The notes under the pieces: model-generated
What the model saw: the letters and a program-made list of their open reading frames with translations, nothing else
What the model was told of the DNA's origin: nothing
Databases searched by the model: none
Part shown: piece by piece, positions 22,927 through 31,792 of the stretch
Position numbering within the stretch: the stretch's first letter is position 1
Layout of the letters: the number at the start of each line of letters is the position of its first letter
Program-made: the position numbers and the translations under genes
Source of the DNA: Bryobacterales bacterium
Lineage (GTDB): Bacteria > Acidobacteriota > Terriglobia > Bryobacterales > Bryobacteraceae
DNA: 38,020 nucleotides
Direction of reading: 5' to 3'
Assembly: GCA_016789925.1 (NCBI GenBank)
Contig: JAEUQD010000116.1
Location: 1 to 38,020, forward strand

Positions 22927-24258
22927 ATGTGGGAAAGACTGCGATTATTCCTGAAAATAAACGACGCCAGATTCGAAGATCTGTCGCGCAACAACGTGCG
23001 TACGGTTTTGTACCGCGACTTCAGCGCGGGTCTGGTGACGGCGATGACGGCCATTCCCATGGCGATGGGATTCGCGATGGCGATGGGGTTGCGGCCGGAA
23101 CAAGGGATCATTGCCGGGGCGATGGCGTGCCTGATCGGGCGCACGTGGGGCGGCTCGAAATATCAGGTGTATGGGCCGACAGCCGCGTTCATCCCGCTGA
23201 TATATGCACTTACGTCTAAGTATGATCACGGGTTTTTGGTGGCCGTTTCCATACTTGCGGGGATCGTGTTGTGCCTGTCCGGACTGTTAGGATTGGGAAA
23301 GATAGCGCGGCACGTTCCTAATTCGATCATAGTGGGATTCACCGTCGGAATTGGAATTACGATCGCGGCGACCAATTTATATGACGTATTAGGGATCCAG
23401 GCGAAGAGCGGACCGGGCTTGATTGCGAAGCTTGCCGGGGTTGTGGAGCACGCGGGCAGCGCCAACATATTCGCATTAGTGATTGGATTACTGACGTTCG
23501 GGTTGACACGCTATCTCTTGCGACTTTCCATATATATCCCTGCGCCGCTGATCGCAGTGGGGATGGCGACCGGGCTGGCGGCGAGTTTCTGGAGCGCGAA
23601 GGGGCTAACGCTCATCAGCAATAAGTATGGATCGATTCCGACGAATTTCTTTGTGTTCACGCCACCGTCGCTGCCGGAAATGACGGCACAGGTGTGGATG
23701 GACATGGCGTACTTTGTGGTGGCGATCGTGTTCATCTCGGGCGTGGAGAGTCTGCTGTGTTCGTCGATGGCGGACCGGCTGGCGGGCAACCGCAAGACTC
23801 CGTTCAACCCGGACAAGGAATTCTGGGGCCAAGGCATGGTTCAGATCATTACTCCGCTCATTAACGGCTTCCCCTGCACGGGCGCGCTGGCGCGTACGGC
23901 GACCAGCATTCGCGCGGGGGCGGTGACGCCTCTGGCGGGCTATTTCAAGGCGGTCTTGAAGCTGGGCATGGCGGTGTTCCTGGCGCACTGGCTGGAAGTG
24001 GTTCCGATGGCGTGCATCGGGGGCATCATGCTGTGGGTGGCGAGCAACATGATCAACGTAAAAGAAATGAAGCACGTACTGGCGAGTAACCGGTTTCACG
24101 CGAGTTTGATGGTGTATACGGCGGTGATGGTTCCGGTAACGGACTTCCTGACCGGCGTGTTGTCGGCGCTGGTCATCTATTTCGTGCTGCGTCCGTTCCT
24201 CGAACCGACGGTTCAGCCGCAGCCGGCCGAAGCGCTGGTCGAGAAAGTGGCGGCGTAG
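22927..24258 (+). CDS. SulP family anion permease without STAS domain
   Basis: The 443-aa product starts at ATG 22927 with GAGGT 6 nt upstream. It has the SulP transmembrane core: RDFSAGLVTAMTAIPMAMGF, the conserved QVYGPTAAFIPLIYA segment, GFTVGIGITIAATNL, and ALARTATSIRAGAVTPLAGY near residues 320-340. It ends after the last membrane helix at FLEPTVQ, so the cytoplasmic STAS domain of most SulP proteins is missing. Substrates in the family include sulfate, bicarbonate and dicarboxylates; none can be assigned here. The Usp protein encoded 11 bp downstream may take the regulatory place of the STAS domain. Confidence 0.88.
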   Translation: MWERLRLFLKINDARFEDLSRNNVRTVLYRDFSAGLVTAMTAIPMAMGFAMAMGLRPEQGIIAGAMACLIGRTWGGSKYQVYGPTAAFIPLIYALTSKYDHGFLVAVSILAGIVLCLSGLLGLGKIARHVPNSIIVGFTVGIGITIAATNLYDVLGIQAKSGPGLIAKLAGVVEHAGSANIFALVIGLLTFGLTRYLLRLSIYIPAPLIAVGMATGLAASFWSAKGLTLISNKYGSIPTNFFVFTPPSLPEMTAQVWMDMAYFVVAIVFISGVESLLCSSMADRLAGNRKTPFNPDKEFWGQGMVQIITPLINGFPCTGALARTATSIRAGAVTPLAGYFKAVLKLGMAVFLAHWLEVVPMACIGGIMLWVASNMINVKEMKHVLASNRFHASLMVYTAVMVPVTDFLTGVLSALVIYFVLRPFLEPTVQPQPAEALVEKVAA

Positions 24259-24269
24259 GGGGGTATCGA

Positions 24270-25082
24270 TTGTTTGAACGGATTGTAGTTGCAGCCGGCA
24301 GCACACTGGATAGCGGGTTAACGGCCGCGGCCGAGACGTTCCGGTCGGCACTCGCCGGGTCCGCGGTCATGACCTTTCACGTGGATGCGAAGCGTCCAGG
24401 AGATACTTTGGACGGTTTGCTACACCACGCGGCGGCGGAAGAAGCAGACCTGCTGATTCTCGGCGCGCGCAGCCACGTGACGGCCAGACGGGTGGCGATG
24501 CACGCACCTTGTTCGGTGTTGATGGTGCCCGACCACGTGGAGTTGAAGCTAAACCGCGTGTTGGTGCCGGTCGATTTTTCGGCAACATCGGCGGAAGCAG
24601 TGCGGGAAGGAGCGCGAATCGCGGCGTCGGTGGGAGGAGAGTGCACGGTGGTGGCCGTGGAGTGCGACGACGACCCGTGGCTGGATTGGCGGGATTACCC
24701 GCAGCGACTGCAAGGGCGGCTGGAGAGTTTCGTGGCCGAGGCGGTGGGCCGGAAGAACGACGTGACTTGCCTGGTAGAACCGATTGAACGGACGAGCCAG
24801 ATCCGGGATCACGGTCCGCATGAGTTGCCGCGGAACATCGAAGGGACGGATATCGCGGAAACGGTTCTGACAGTGGCGGCACGGTTGCGGACGACGCTCA
24901 TCGTCATGGGAACGCGCGGCCGAACGGTGGCATCCGCACTGCTGCTGGGCAGCGTGACGGAGAAGGTGGTGCAGATGTCGCCGATCCCGGTGCTGACGGT
25001 GAAGCAGCAGGGCGAACGGCTGGGGTTGCTGCAAGGACTACTGGAACGGCTACGGGGACAACCGCCGCTGGTGGTGAATTGA
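24270..25082 (+). CDS. Tandem universal stress protein, TTG start
   Basis: The frame begins with TTG at 24270 (AGGGGGG about 6 nt upstream), giving MFERIVVAAGSTLDSG as the first strand of a Usp fold, so the unusual start is needed to complete the domain. The first module is short (about residues 1-90, ADLLILGARSHVTARRVAMH); the second (LNRVLVPVDFSATSAEAV to IPVLTVKQQ) has MGTRGRTVASALLLGSVTEK, a complete G-2x-G-9x-GS nucleotide-binding signature. The protein is 270 aa. It follows the SulP gene by 11 bp, which suggests a regulatory or sensory role with that permease. Confidence 0.88.
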   Translation: MFERIVVAAGSTLDSGLTAAAETFRSALAGSAVMTFHVDAKRPGDTLDGLLHHAAAEEADLLILGARSHVTARRVAMHAPCSVLMVPDHVELKLNRVLVPVDFSATSAEAVREGARIAASVGGECTVVAVECDDDPWLDWRDYPQRLQGRLESFVAEAVGRKNDVTCLVEPIERTSQIRDHGPHELPRNIEGTDIAETVLTVAARLRTTLIVMGTRGRTVASALLLGSVTEKVVQMSPIPVLTVKQQGERLGLLQGLLERLRGQPPLVVN

Positions 25083-25100
25083 GACTCAGAAGGAGGATGC

Positions 25101-25367
25101 ATGGAAAGACGATACGGCTTAGACGCAATTCAATATCTGATGGACGTGGATCCGGGGTCGTTGAACCGGGGCGACAGGAAGGCGATGTTGGGCGATCCCA
25201 TCCAGGAAGAGCAAGCGATTCTGAAGAAGCACATTGAGCGGAAGCAGACGGAACTGCGGGCGCTGGAAGGACGGTTGTTCGACCTGGAGCAACTGGCGAA
25301 CCGGGATCGCCGCGAAGAGGAGCAACGGCCGGGCTTCCTCAAGCGGCTATGGGGTAGTTCGCGTTAG
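25101..25367 (+). CDS. Small coiled-coil protein of unknown function
   Basis: An 88-aa product starts at ATG 25101 with a GAAGGAGG ribosome site. Residues 35-75 form a heptad-like charged helix (EEQAILKKHIERKQTELRAL, then LFDLEQLANRDRREEE), and the tail is basic (FLKRLWGSSR). It follows the Usp gene by 18 bp and overlaps the 3' end of the convergent TonB-receptor gene by 4 bases. I do not recognise a family. Confidence 0.7.
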   Translation: MERRYGLDAIQYLMDVDPGSLNRGDRKAMLGDPIQEEQAILKKHIERKQTELRALEGRLFDLEQLANRDRREEEQRPGFLKRLWGSSR

Positions 25368-28300
25368 AACTCCCAGCGTAGGGCGAGCTGGAGCTGGCGG
25401 GCCGGGGTGCTGGTGGTGGTGATGCGGCCGGCGGAGGCGACGCGGCGGCCTGTGCTGGCGAAGAGGGCGCGGCCGGTGGGCACGCCGAGGTTAGTGTGGT
25501 TGGTCAGGTTGAAGGTCTCGACGCGGAGGCGGAGGGAGTGGCGCTCGCGGCGGAGGATTTCCTTGTGGGCGGCGAGGTTGGTGGACATCAGGCCGGGACC
25601 CGAGAGGGTGCCGCGACCGAGGTTGCCGAGGACACCTTCCTCAGGGAGCGAGAAGGCCAAGGGATCGAACCACTGCTGGGGGTCGCCGAGGATAATTTTG
25701 GAACCGGGGGCGACGGCGAGGTCGGGACGCTGCTCGAGGTCGCTGTTGGAGGACCGGATCAGGCTGCGGTCGTAGCCGATGGCGGGGTTGAAGGCAAAGC
25801 CGGTCTGCATCTGAAAGAGTCCGTGCAACTGCCAGCCGTTCAGGATCGCCTTGGCGCGCGGGGCTTTCCAGGGGAGTTCCCAATTGAAGTTCGCCGAAAC
25901 GAGGTGGCGGACATCGAAATCGGAACGGGCGCGCTGGAGGCTGATGTTGAAGGGGGTGGGAATGCGGTCGCTGCTTTCGCCGAAGTCGCGGAAGGCGGGG
26001 CTGGAGCTATTATCGATACCTTTGGCGAAGGTGTAGGCGAAGTGGAGGCGGAGGCCGTGATCGAAGTTGCGGGTGAGTTGGAAGCTGCCCGCGTGATAGA
26101 CGGAGTCGAAGTCGGATCCGCGTATGCCAATCCGCTGGAAGGCGGGGTTGAGGGGCCCGGCCTCGCGGGGAAAGACGAGGCGGCCATCGGCGCGCTGGAC
26201 GGGTTGAACGACGTTGAGGTCGCCGTACTGGCCGACCAAATGAACGCCGCGGGTGCCGGCATAGCCGAACTGGACGAATGTGTTGCCGGTCAACTGGTGC
26301 TGAATGTTGGCCTGAAACTGGAGGACATAGGGCTGGCGGAGGTAGTAAGCCAATCCATCAATGGCTTCGTCGGTGACGAAAGCGCCGGGTGAATTGGTGA
26401 GGTTGGGGAAATTGACGTTGCTTCCGCCGATGAAGCGGCGGTAGAAAGGGGGCACGCGCATGCCGGCGAGGGCGACTTCGCGGGTCCCGAGAAGGTCGAA
26501 GAACATGCCGGCGCCGAGGCGCAGCACGGTGCGTCCGCTGTGATCGAGTCTCCAGGCCAGCGCGGCGCGCGGGGAGAAGTTGTCCTTGGAAGGATTGGTG
26601 AAGAGCGGGCCGCCGACGGTGATCTTGGTGTCGCGATATGGATCGCGGAGGGTGGCGACTTTGCCATCGGCTTCGGTGGGGACAGTGTAGCCTTCGTACC
26701 GGACGCCGAGGGTAAGGCTGATGCGGGCGGTGGGGCGCAGTTCGTCCTGCAGGAAGAAGTGATATTGGTGCTGGGCCCAGCGGCGGCTGGTGTCGCTGGA
26801 GGGATCCATGAATTCGCCGCTGCGGGGGCGGACGCGGAGGAGTTCGTCGATGGAGAAGAAGCGGTAGCGGCCGACGGCCGTCAAGTCACTTTGCTGGGCG
26901 AAGTTAAGACGGTCGTAGCCGATGCCGGCACGGAGTGTGTGAATGCCGCGGATGTGGGAAACGTCGCCGTTGAATTGAAGGTCGTTGAAGCGGCTCACGC
27001 GCGGGCTGGCGCGGGCGGGCTGATCGGTAAGGTCGCTGAGACCGGTGACGGCGATGTTGCCCATGGGGCGGCCAGGGACAAACGTTAACTCAGGAGGGAT
27101 ACCGAGGGGTGGGGTGGCGTCCTGCCGGTTGCCGACCGTGCTGTGGCCGGCGCGGAGGGAGTAGATGGTGCTGGCCGACGTGGTGTAGGTGGTTTCAGAA
27201 CTGATGAAGCGGAAGCGGGAGGTGTAGAGATACGTCCAAAACTGGAAGAAATCGGGTTCGGAGGCGTTGGCGTCGTCTTCGGTGTAGCGGAGGGAAGTGC
27301 GGAGCTTGTCGTTGAAGCGGATGTCGCCGCGGGCAGTGCCGAAGTTCTCGGTGGCGCGATAGGTGGCTTCGGAGATGAACTCGGCGGTGCCGTCGCCAAA
27401 GTCCCTGCCATTCGGCATTGGATAAAGATTCAGGTAAGGAACGATGATAGGGTTGACGGGGACGGTGACGGTGGCGCCACCCGGAACGGGGAGGATCCCC
27501 TGGCGTGCGCCGGCGGTGAGAGTGAGGGCGCGCTGGGTGCGGCTGCGGTGTTCGCGCAACGATTCGTAGTTGAGGAGGAAGAAGACGCGGTCCTTGTGGA
27601 TGGGGCCGCTGAAGGCGCCGCCGAACTGGTGGCGACGGAACGGGGGCGTCGTTTCGGTATCGAAGAAGTTGCGGGCATCCATGGCGTTGTTGCGGAGGAA
27701 CCAGTAGCCACTGCCATGAAAATCGTTGCCGCCGGAGCGGGATACGGCCGTAATGACGGACCCGGCGGCACGTCCGAATTCGGCGCTGAAGGGACTGGAG
27801 GCGATGGCGAGTTCCTGAATACTTTCGAGGCCGAGGAGGCGGCCGGCGGCGCTGGCTGGGGCCATACCGGCGGCGTCGGACATATAGATGCCATCCATGC
27901 GGAAGCTGTTCTGGTTGGGACGCGCACCGTTGATGGAGATTTTGAGACCAGTGCCGTTGTGGAGTTCGTTGCGGGCGTTGGTGGCGACGGCGGTGCCGGA
28001 TTGCTGGGTGGCGAGGTCGAACATGTCGCGGCCGATCAGGGGCAGCGAGTTGACCTGGCGGCTTTGAATGACGCGGCCCCAGTCTTTGGAATCGGTGGAG
28101 ACCAACGGCGGGGCGGCGTTGACGACAACGGTTTCGGTGGTCGACGAGATTTGAAGCTGAAGGTCGACTTCGACGCTGCGGCCGGCATTGAGGGCAATGC
28201 CATCGCGGAGGAGCGGAGAAAAGCCGGTATGGCGGACTTCGACGCGGTAAGTGGACGGCAGCAGGGAGAGAATGCGGTAACGGCCTTGATCGTTGGTAGC

Positions 28301-28468
28301 GGCTTCACGGGCATCGCCGGTTTGCGTGTTTTCCACGCGGACAGTAACACCGTGGATGGGAAGGCCGGAGGAGTCTTTCACAACGCCTTGGATGACGCCT
28401 GTGGTTTGGGCTGTGAGGCAAGCCGCGGACAGCAGGAGAATCGACAGAAACGGATTTAGAGTTTTCAT
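25364..28468 (-). CDS. TonB-dependent receptor with N-terminal carboxypeptidase-regulatory-like domain
   Basis: The 1034-aa protein has a signal peptide (PFLSILLLSAACLTAQ), a CarboxypepD-reg-like domain at about 24-105 (VIQGVVKDSSGLPIHGVTVR, then YRVEVRHTGFSP), a TonB-box-like TETVVV at about 113, a plug (LPLIGRDMFDLATQQSGTAV, then GRAAGSVITAVSRSGGNDFH) and a long barrel with aromatic girdles ending in LRWEF, whose last residue F is the outer-membrane insertion signal. This is the Oar-like receptor type expanded in Acidobacteriota. It is the last gene of the operon: its ATG follows the permease stop with no gap, so it probably imports the substrate of the ABC system across the outer membrane. 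Confidence 0.92.
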   Translation of the reverse strand: MKTLNPFLSILLLSAACLTAQTTGVIQGVVKDSSGLPIHGVTVRVENTQTGDAREAATNDQGRYRILSLLPSTYRVEVRHTGFSPLLRDGIALNAGRSVEVDLQLQISSTTETVVVNAAPPLVSTDSKDWGRVIQSRQVNSLPLIGRDMFDLATQQSGTAVATNARNELHNGTGLKISINGARPNQNSFRMDGIYMSDAAGMAPASAAGRLLGLESIQELAIASSPFSAEFGRAAGSVITAVSRSGGNDFHGSGYWFLRNNAMDARNFFDTETTPPFRRHQFGGAFSGPIHKDRVFFLLNYESLREHRSRTQRALTLTAGARQGILPVPGGATVTVPVNPIIVPYLNLYPMPNGRDFGDGTAEFISEATYRATENFGTARGDIRFNDKLRTSLRYTEDDANASEPDFFQFWTYLYTSRFRFISSETTYTTSASTIYSLRAGHSTVGNRQDATPPLGIPPELTFVPGRPMGNIAVTGLSDLTDQPARASPRVSRFNDLQFNGDVSHIRGIHTLRAGIGYDRLNFAQQSDLTAVGRYRFFSIDELLRVRPRSGEFMDPSSDTSRRWAQHQYHFFLQDELRPTARISLTLGVRYEGYTVPTEADGKVATLRDPYRDTKITVGGPLFTNPSKDNFSPRAALAWRLDHSGRTVLRLGAGMFFDLLGTREVALAGMRVPPFYRRFIGGSNVNFPNLTNSPGAFVTDEAIDGLAYYLRQPYVLQFQANIQHQLTGNTFVQFGYAGTRGVHLVGQYGDLNVVQPVQRADGRLVFPREAGPLNPAFQRIGIRGSDFDSVYHAGSFQLTRNFDHGLRLHFAYTFAKGIDNSSSPAFRDFGESSDRIPTPFNISLQRARSDFDVRHLVSANFNWELPWKAPRAKAILNGWQLHGLFQMQTGFAFNPAIGYDRSLIRSSNSDLEQRPDLAVAPGSKIILGDPQQWFDPLAFSLPEEGVLGNLGRGTLSGPGLMSTNLAAHKEILRRERHSLRLRVETFNLTNHTNLGVPTGRALFASTGRRVASAGRITTTSTPARQLQLALRWEF

Positions 28469-29218
28469 TTAATCCCGCCAGGGAACAAGATATTTTTCGA
28501 TGGAGCGGGCGCTGCGGAAGGCGACCGCTCCGAGCAGGGCGGCGACAATAATGCCGACATAAAGGCGCTCTGTGCGGAGAGTTTCCCAGGCCAGCCAAAT
28601 GATGGTGCCGAGACCGTCGGGTCCGGAGATCAACTCGACCGAGATACCGGTGACGAGGCTGCGGCTGAAGGCCAGACGGAGGCCGGTAAAGATGTGGGGC
28701 AGACTGCCGGGGAAGTAGACCTTGCGAATCAGGTCCCAGCGGCCGGCGCCATAATTGCGAGCGAGATCGACGTAATGAAGATCGAGACTGCGGATGCCGT
28801 CGACGGCCTCGACGGCGACGAAGATGAAGGCGACGAGGGCGATTAAGAGAACGCGAGAGGCGTCGCCAATGCCGAGAAAGAGCATAACGAGCGGAAATAG
28901 AGTGAGCTTGGGCGTGGAATAGATTGCGGAGACCAGGGGTTCGAGCAGATGGCGAATCCAGGTGGAGATTCCCATGAGCAGTCCCACGATCAGACCGCCC
29001 AGACCACCCCAAAACACACCCAGGAAGACGCGACGCAAGGTGGCGCTGATGTGACGCGGAAGTTCACCGCTGAGGGTCATGTCCCACCCGGTTTGAAAAA
29101 CGGCGGTGGGCGGCGGAAACAGGATGGGATTCAGCCAGCCGACGGTGGAAGCCGTTTGCCAGAGGGCAGCGAAAGCAACCGGGATGATGAAGGCGCGGGC
29201 CGCGGAAGTGGGGGTCAT
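28469..29218 (-). CDS. ABC transporter permease, SsuC/TauC type
   Basis: The 249-aa product has about six membrane helices and the binding-protein-dependent permease loop near residues 155-185 (NYGAGRWDLIRKVYFPGSLP, then HIFTGLRLAFSRSLVTGI). Similarity is to permeases for nitrate, sulfonate, taurine and thiamine-precursor importers. Its ATG overlaps the stop of the binding-protein gene by 4 bases. It forms the membrane channel of the importer. Confidence 0.92.
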   Translation of the reverse strand: MTPTSAARAFIIPVAFAALWQTASTVGWLNPILFPPPTAVFQTGWDMTLSGELPRHISATLRRVFLGVFWGGLGGLIVGLLMGISTWIRHLLEPLVSAIYSTPKLTLFPLVMLFLGIGDASRVLLIALVAFIFVAVEAVDGIRSLDLHYVDLARNYGAGRWDLIRKVYFPGSLPHIFTGLRLAFSRSLVTGISVELISGPDGLGTIIWLAWETLRTERLYVGIIVAALLGAVAFRSARSIEKYLVPWRD

Positions 29219-30216
29219 AGTGCGCGCCAGTTGGGGTCGCGCCGGAGCTGGTGGGCGCGTTCGATGAAACGCGAATCGCAGAGCTGGGAGGCCGGCAGGG
29301 GATGGTCGATGTAGCCGCGCTGAAGATTCCAGTCAATGAACTGCTGAACGCTCTCCAGCGAGATGGAGCCGTCGGGCTGGAAGGTGTCGCGACACTCGTT
29401 GAATGCCTTGTCTTTATCGAGAGCGAGTTCGCGGACAAACTCGTCGGCGTACTTCGGAGTCTTTCCGGCGAGGAACTGCTGCGCGCCGTCGAGGTAGGCG
29501 GCAAGGTAGCGCGCGCCGGTTTCGACGTCGCCCCCGATGAGGCTCGGGCCAAAGAAAATGAAGGCGTATTGGAGCTTGGGCTTCAAGTCGGAAAAGGGGA
29601 TCACTCGGACGACGTCGGGGGAGTGCGCGGCGGGGCTGCGGCCGAATTCGAGGGCGATGAGGCCGTCGATCTTGCCCTCGGTGATAGCGATGGCGGAGGC
29701 GCGGTCGTCGAGGGGTACGGTGCGGATTTCGGAGCGGGCGACGCCGAAGTGCTTGAGGTAGACATCGAGGGCGAATTCGCTGCCGGTGCCCTTGCGGACG
29801 GAGAAGCGCTTGCCTTTGAAATGTTGCGGGCCGACCGGTCCGGGCGGGATGGACTTCCGATACATGTAGAGCGAGAGGAAGTCGCCGCAGTTGGCGTTGA
29901 CATACTCGCGGGCGGCGACAAGGCGGACGCCGACGCCTTTGCCCACGGCATTAATAATGCTGGGAGGCAAGGCGGTGTAGACGACATCGAGTTTCCCATC
30001 GAGCAGAAGCGGAACGGCTTGCTGATGGCGAAGGCGATGGATTTTGAGTTCGAGGCCGGCGCCGCGGAAGAAGCCCAACTCATCGGCGAGATAGGTGGGG
30101 CTCATGGACCAGTGGGGATTCAGGGAGACCTGAATGACCGGCCGGCCCTGGGGTTTGGGGGAGCTGCAAGCGAGCCCGGAGGCGCCGGCCGCGAGGAGGA
30201 GGTCTCTACGACGCAT
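29215..30216 (-). CDS. ABC transporter substrate-binding protein, NMT1/SsuA type
   Basis: The 333-aa protein has an exported leader with twin arginines and a cysteine at residue 17 (MRRRDLLLAAGASGLACSS), suggesting a Tat-exported lipoprotein, although the lipobox is not canonical. The body shows VSLNPHWSMSPTYLADELGF, FFRGAGLELKIHRL, DVVYTALPPSIINAVGKG and an SsuA-like second lobe (GKRFSVRKGTGSEFALDVYL). The family binds organic acids, sulfonates, nitrate or thiamine precursors; substrate is not predictable here. It overlaps the ligase gene by 11 bases upstream and the permease gene by 4 downstream. Confidence 0.9.
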   Translation of the reverse strand: MRRRDLLLAAGASGLACSSPKPQGRPVIQVSLNPHWSMSPTYLADELGFFRGAGLELKIHRLRHQQAVPLLLDGKLDVVYTALPPSIINAVGKGVGVRLVAAREYVNANCGDFLSLYMYRKSIPPGPVGPQHFKGKRFSVRKGTGSEFALDVYLKHFGVARSEIRTVPLDDRASAIAITEGKIDGLIALEFGRSPAAHSPDVVRVIPFSDLKPKLQYAFIFFGPSLIGGDVETGARYLAAYLDGAQQFLAGKTPKYADEFVRELALDKDKAFNECRDTFQPDGSISLESVQQFIDWNLQRGYIDHPLPASQLCDSRFIERAHQLRRDPNWRAL

Positions 30217-31792
30217 GGGACTTCACTCCTTTGTCGCCGAGGAGGTGCAGACTGAGGACTTTACCCGTGCGGGTGAGAAATGGTTCGACAATTTCGACGT
30301 CGATGGCCTGGGAGTGCCGCCACATGACGGCGGAGGGAGAGCCGCCGGCAAAGTGGCGAATCTCGCGGAGGAAGGCGTCGCGGGCGACGTTGGGCGAGCT
30401 TAGCTGGAGGCGCGGACTGACGCGAAGGACAAGCTGGGTCTGGTGCTCGCCTTCCTTTTCGACGAGTTGGAAGTCGCCGGGCTGGCCACCCAAGGCGCGG
30501 GGAAGACGTTCCTCGAGAATGCGGACCAGATCGGTGCCCAGGAGGGTAGTTCCCTGCCCGTTCAATTTGCCAAAACTGTGAATGTCGCTGAGGACGGTGG
30601 AGTAGCCGGCGCGGGCGAGCTCGCAGTTGCATGTGGCGGGTTCGACCACGCCGGCGTCGTCCATCTCAACGTTGATGAAATGGTGCAAGGCGTGCGGCAG
30701 GAGATTGGTGAACAGGAGAGAGTTGACGACGACGTCGGTGCGTGGGGCGGGGTGCCGCCATTGGGTGAGGGCGAGGGCGTCGTGAAAGAAGTGGACGCGA
30801 TTGCCGTGGGACTGGCGGCAGCCATGGCCAACAATGCCGAGTTCCGTGGAGCCGTAGGAAGGATAGATGCCCGCATTCACCTTTTCCACTGCGAGCCGCT
30901 TGGCGTCGGTAACTGCCTCGCCCATCACAAGGAAGACGGCGCCGCCGAGGTCGACGCCGGCCTTGGCGGCAGCGGCGGCGACCCGAACGGCAGCGCTGGG
31001 CGAGGTGCGGATGGTGCAGCGGCGGCCTCTGCGGCGCTCGCCGTCGATCCACCGGACGACGGGTGTGAAGTCGTTGGCGGGGAGATAGGTGGGCGCGGCG
31101 GCGGAGAGTCCGGCGAGGCGAATCACTTGAACCATGAAGCGGGTGGCCACGCGGTAGTGGCCGGAGTCGCGCATGGTACCGGAGAAGGCGAACCAGCGTT
31201 CGACGGGAGAGCCGGCGCGGGCCGTGCGAATGCAGCCGCCGACGCCACCCACGGAAGGGAGAACGGCGAGGAGCTGGCCAAGTGCCGTGCCACGAATCTG
31301 AAACTCGCGGTCAAGAACGGACCAGCGGACCTCGCGGTACAAGCGTTCCTGGACGTTCTGTGGGGTCTGGGTGCCGCCGCTGCGGCTTCCGCTGCTAACC
31401 GCGCGCATGTGACCGGGAAGGATGCGGTTGCGGAAGCTGGCGCGGTCGGTGACGATTTCGCGGCCGGAGCGCACGACGGGGATCTTGCATTTGAACTCGT
31501 CGTGGGTGAGGTAGACGCCGGCTTCCCGGAGGCGGTTCAGCGTCGTCTCCAGGCCATGGCGCGGAACTTCGGATTCCAGGTCGCCCAGCGAGCAGCCTGC
31601 GAGCTTGCACATGGCCACGTAGGGGTGATCCGGAAAAGCGAAGATGCCGCGGCGGACGGTGTCGAGGAAGTTGCGTTCGCGGTTGTCGATGTTGGCTCGG
31701 ATCTGGCCGAGGGGATCGGTGACGGGCTTGGCCCGCGCCAACTGCCAGATCCCATAGGTCATGTTGGAGTAATACAGGATTTCTTCAAGCAT
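30206..31792 (-). CDS. PaaK/F390-synthetase-like adenylate-forming enzyme
   Basis: I start at ATG 31792 (528 aa), overlapping the ATPase gene by 8 bases; the frame continues upstream to 31879 in the shadow of that gene. The signature elements are SSGSRSGGTQTP at about residue 160 (AMP-binding P-loop type), a hydrophobic HHF-like region, GEAVTDAKRLAVEKVNAG and YPSYGSTELGIVGHGC (the A5-like motif), then GTDLVRILEERLP. This arrangement matches phenylacetate-CoA ligase, coenzyme F390 synthetase and LuxE-like acyl-activating proteins. They activate a carboxylate with ATP. Lying in the middle of an importer operon, it may activate the imported acid, which is inference. Confidence 0.75.
   Translation of the reverse strand: MLEEILYYSNMTYGIWQLARAKPVTDPLGQIRANIDNRERNFLDTVRRGIFAFPDHPYVAMCKLAGCSLGDLESEVPRHGLETTLNRLREAGVYLTHDEFKCKIPVVRSGREIVTDRASFRNRILPGHMRAVSSGSRSGGTQTPQNVQERLYREVRWSVLDREFQIRGTALGQLLAVLPSVGGVGGCIRTARAGSPVERWFAFSGTMRDSGHYRVATRFMVQVIRLAGLSAAAPTYLPANDFTPVVRWIDGERRRGRRCTIRTSPSAAVRVAAAAAKAGVDLGGAVFLVMGEAVTDAKRLAVEKVNAGIYPSYGSTELGIVGHGCRQSHGNRVHFFHDALALTQWRHPAPRTDVVVNSLLFTNLLPHALHHFINVEMDDAGVVEPATCNCELARAGYSTVLSDIHSFGKLNGQGTTLLGTDLVRILEERLPRALGGQPGDFQLVEKEGEHQTQLVLRVSPRLQLSSPNVARDAFLREIRHFAGGSPSAVMWRHSQAIDVEIVEPFLTRTGKVLSLHLLGDKGVKSHAS

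Noticed and set aside
25496-28459. Long plus-strand open frames opposite the TonB receptor
   Set aside because: Gly/Val/Glu-rich shadows of the receptor codons without start signals or domains.
29251-30255. 334-codon plus-strand frame opposite the binding protein
   Set aside because: Antisense to a recognised SsuA-like gene; low-complexity composition.
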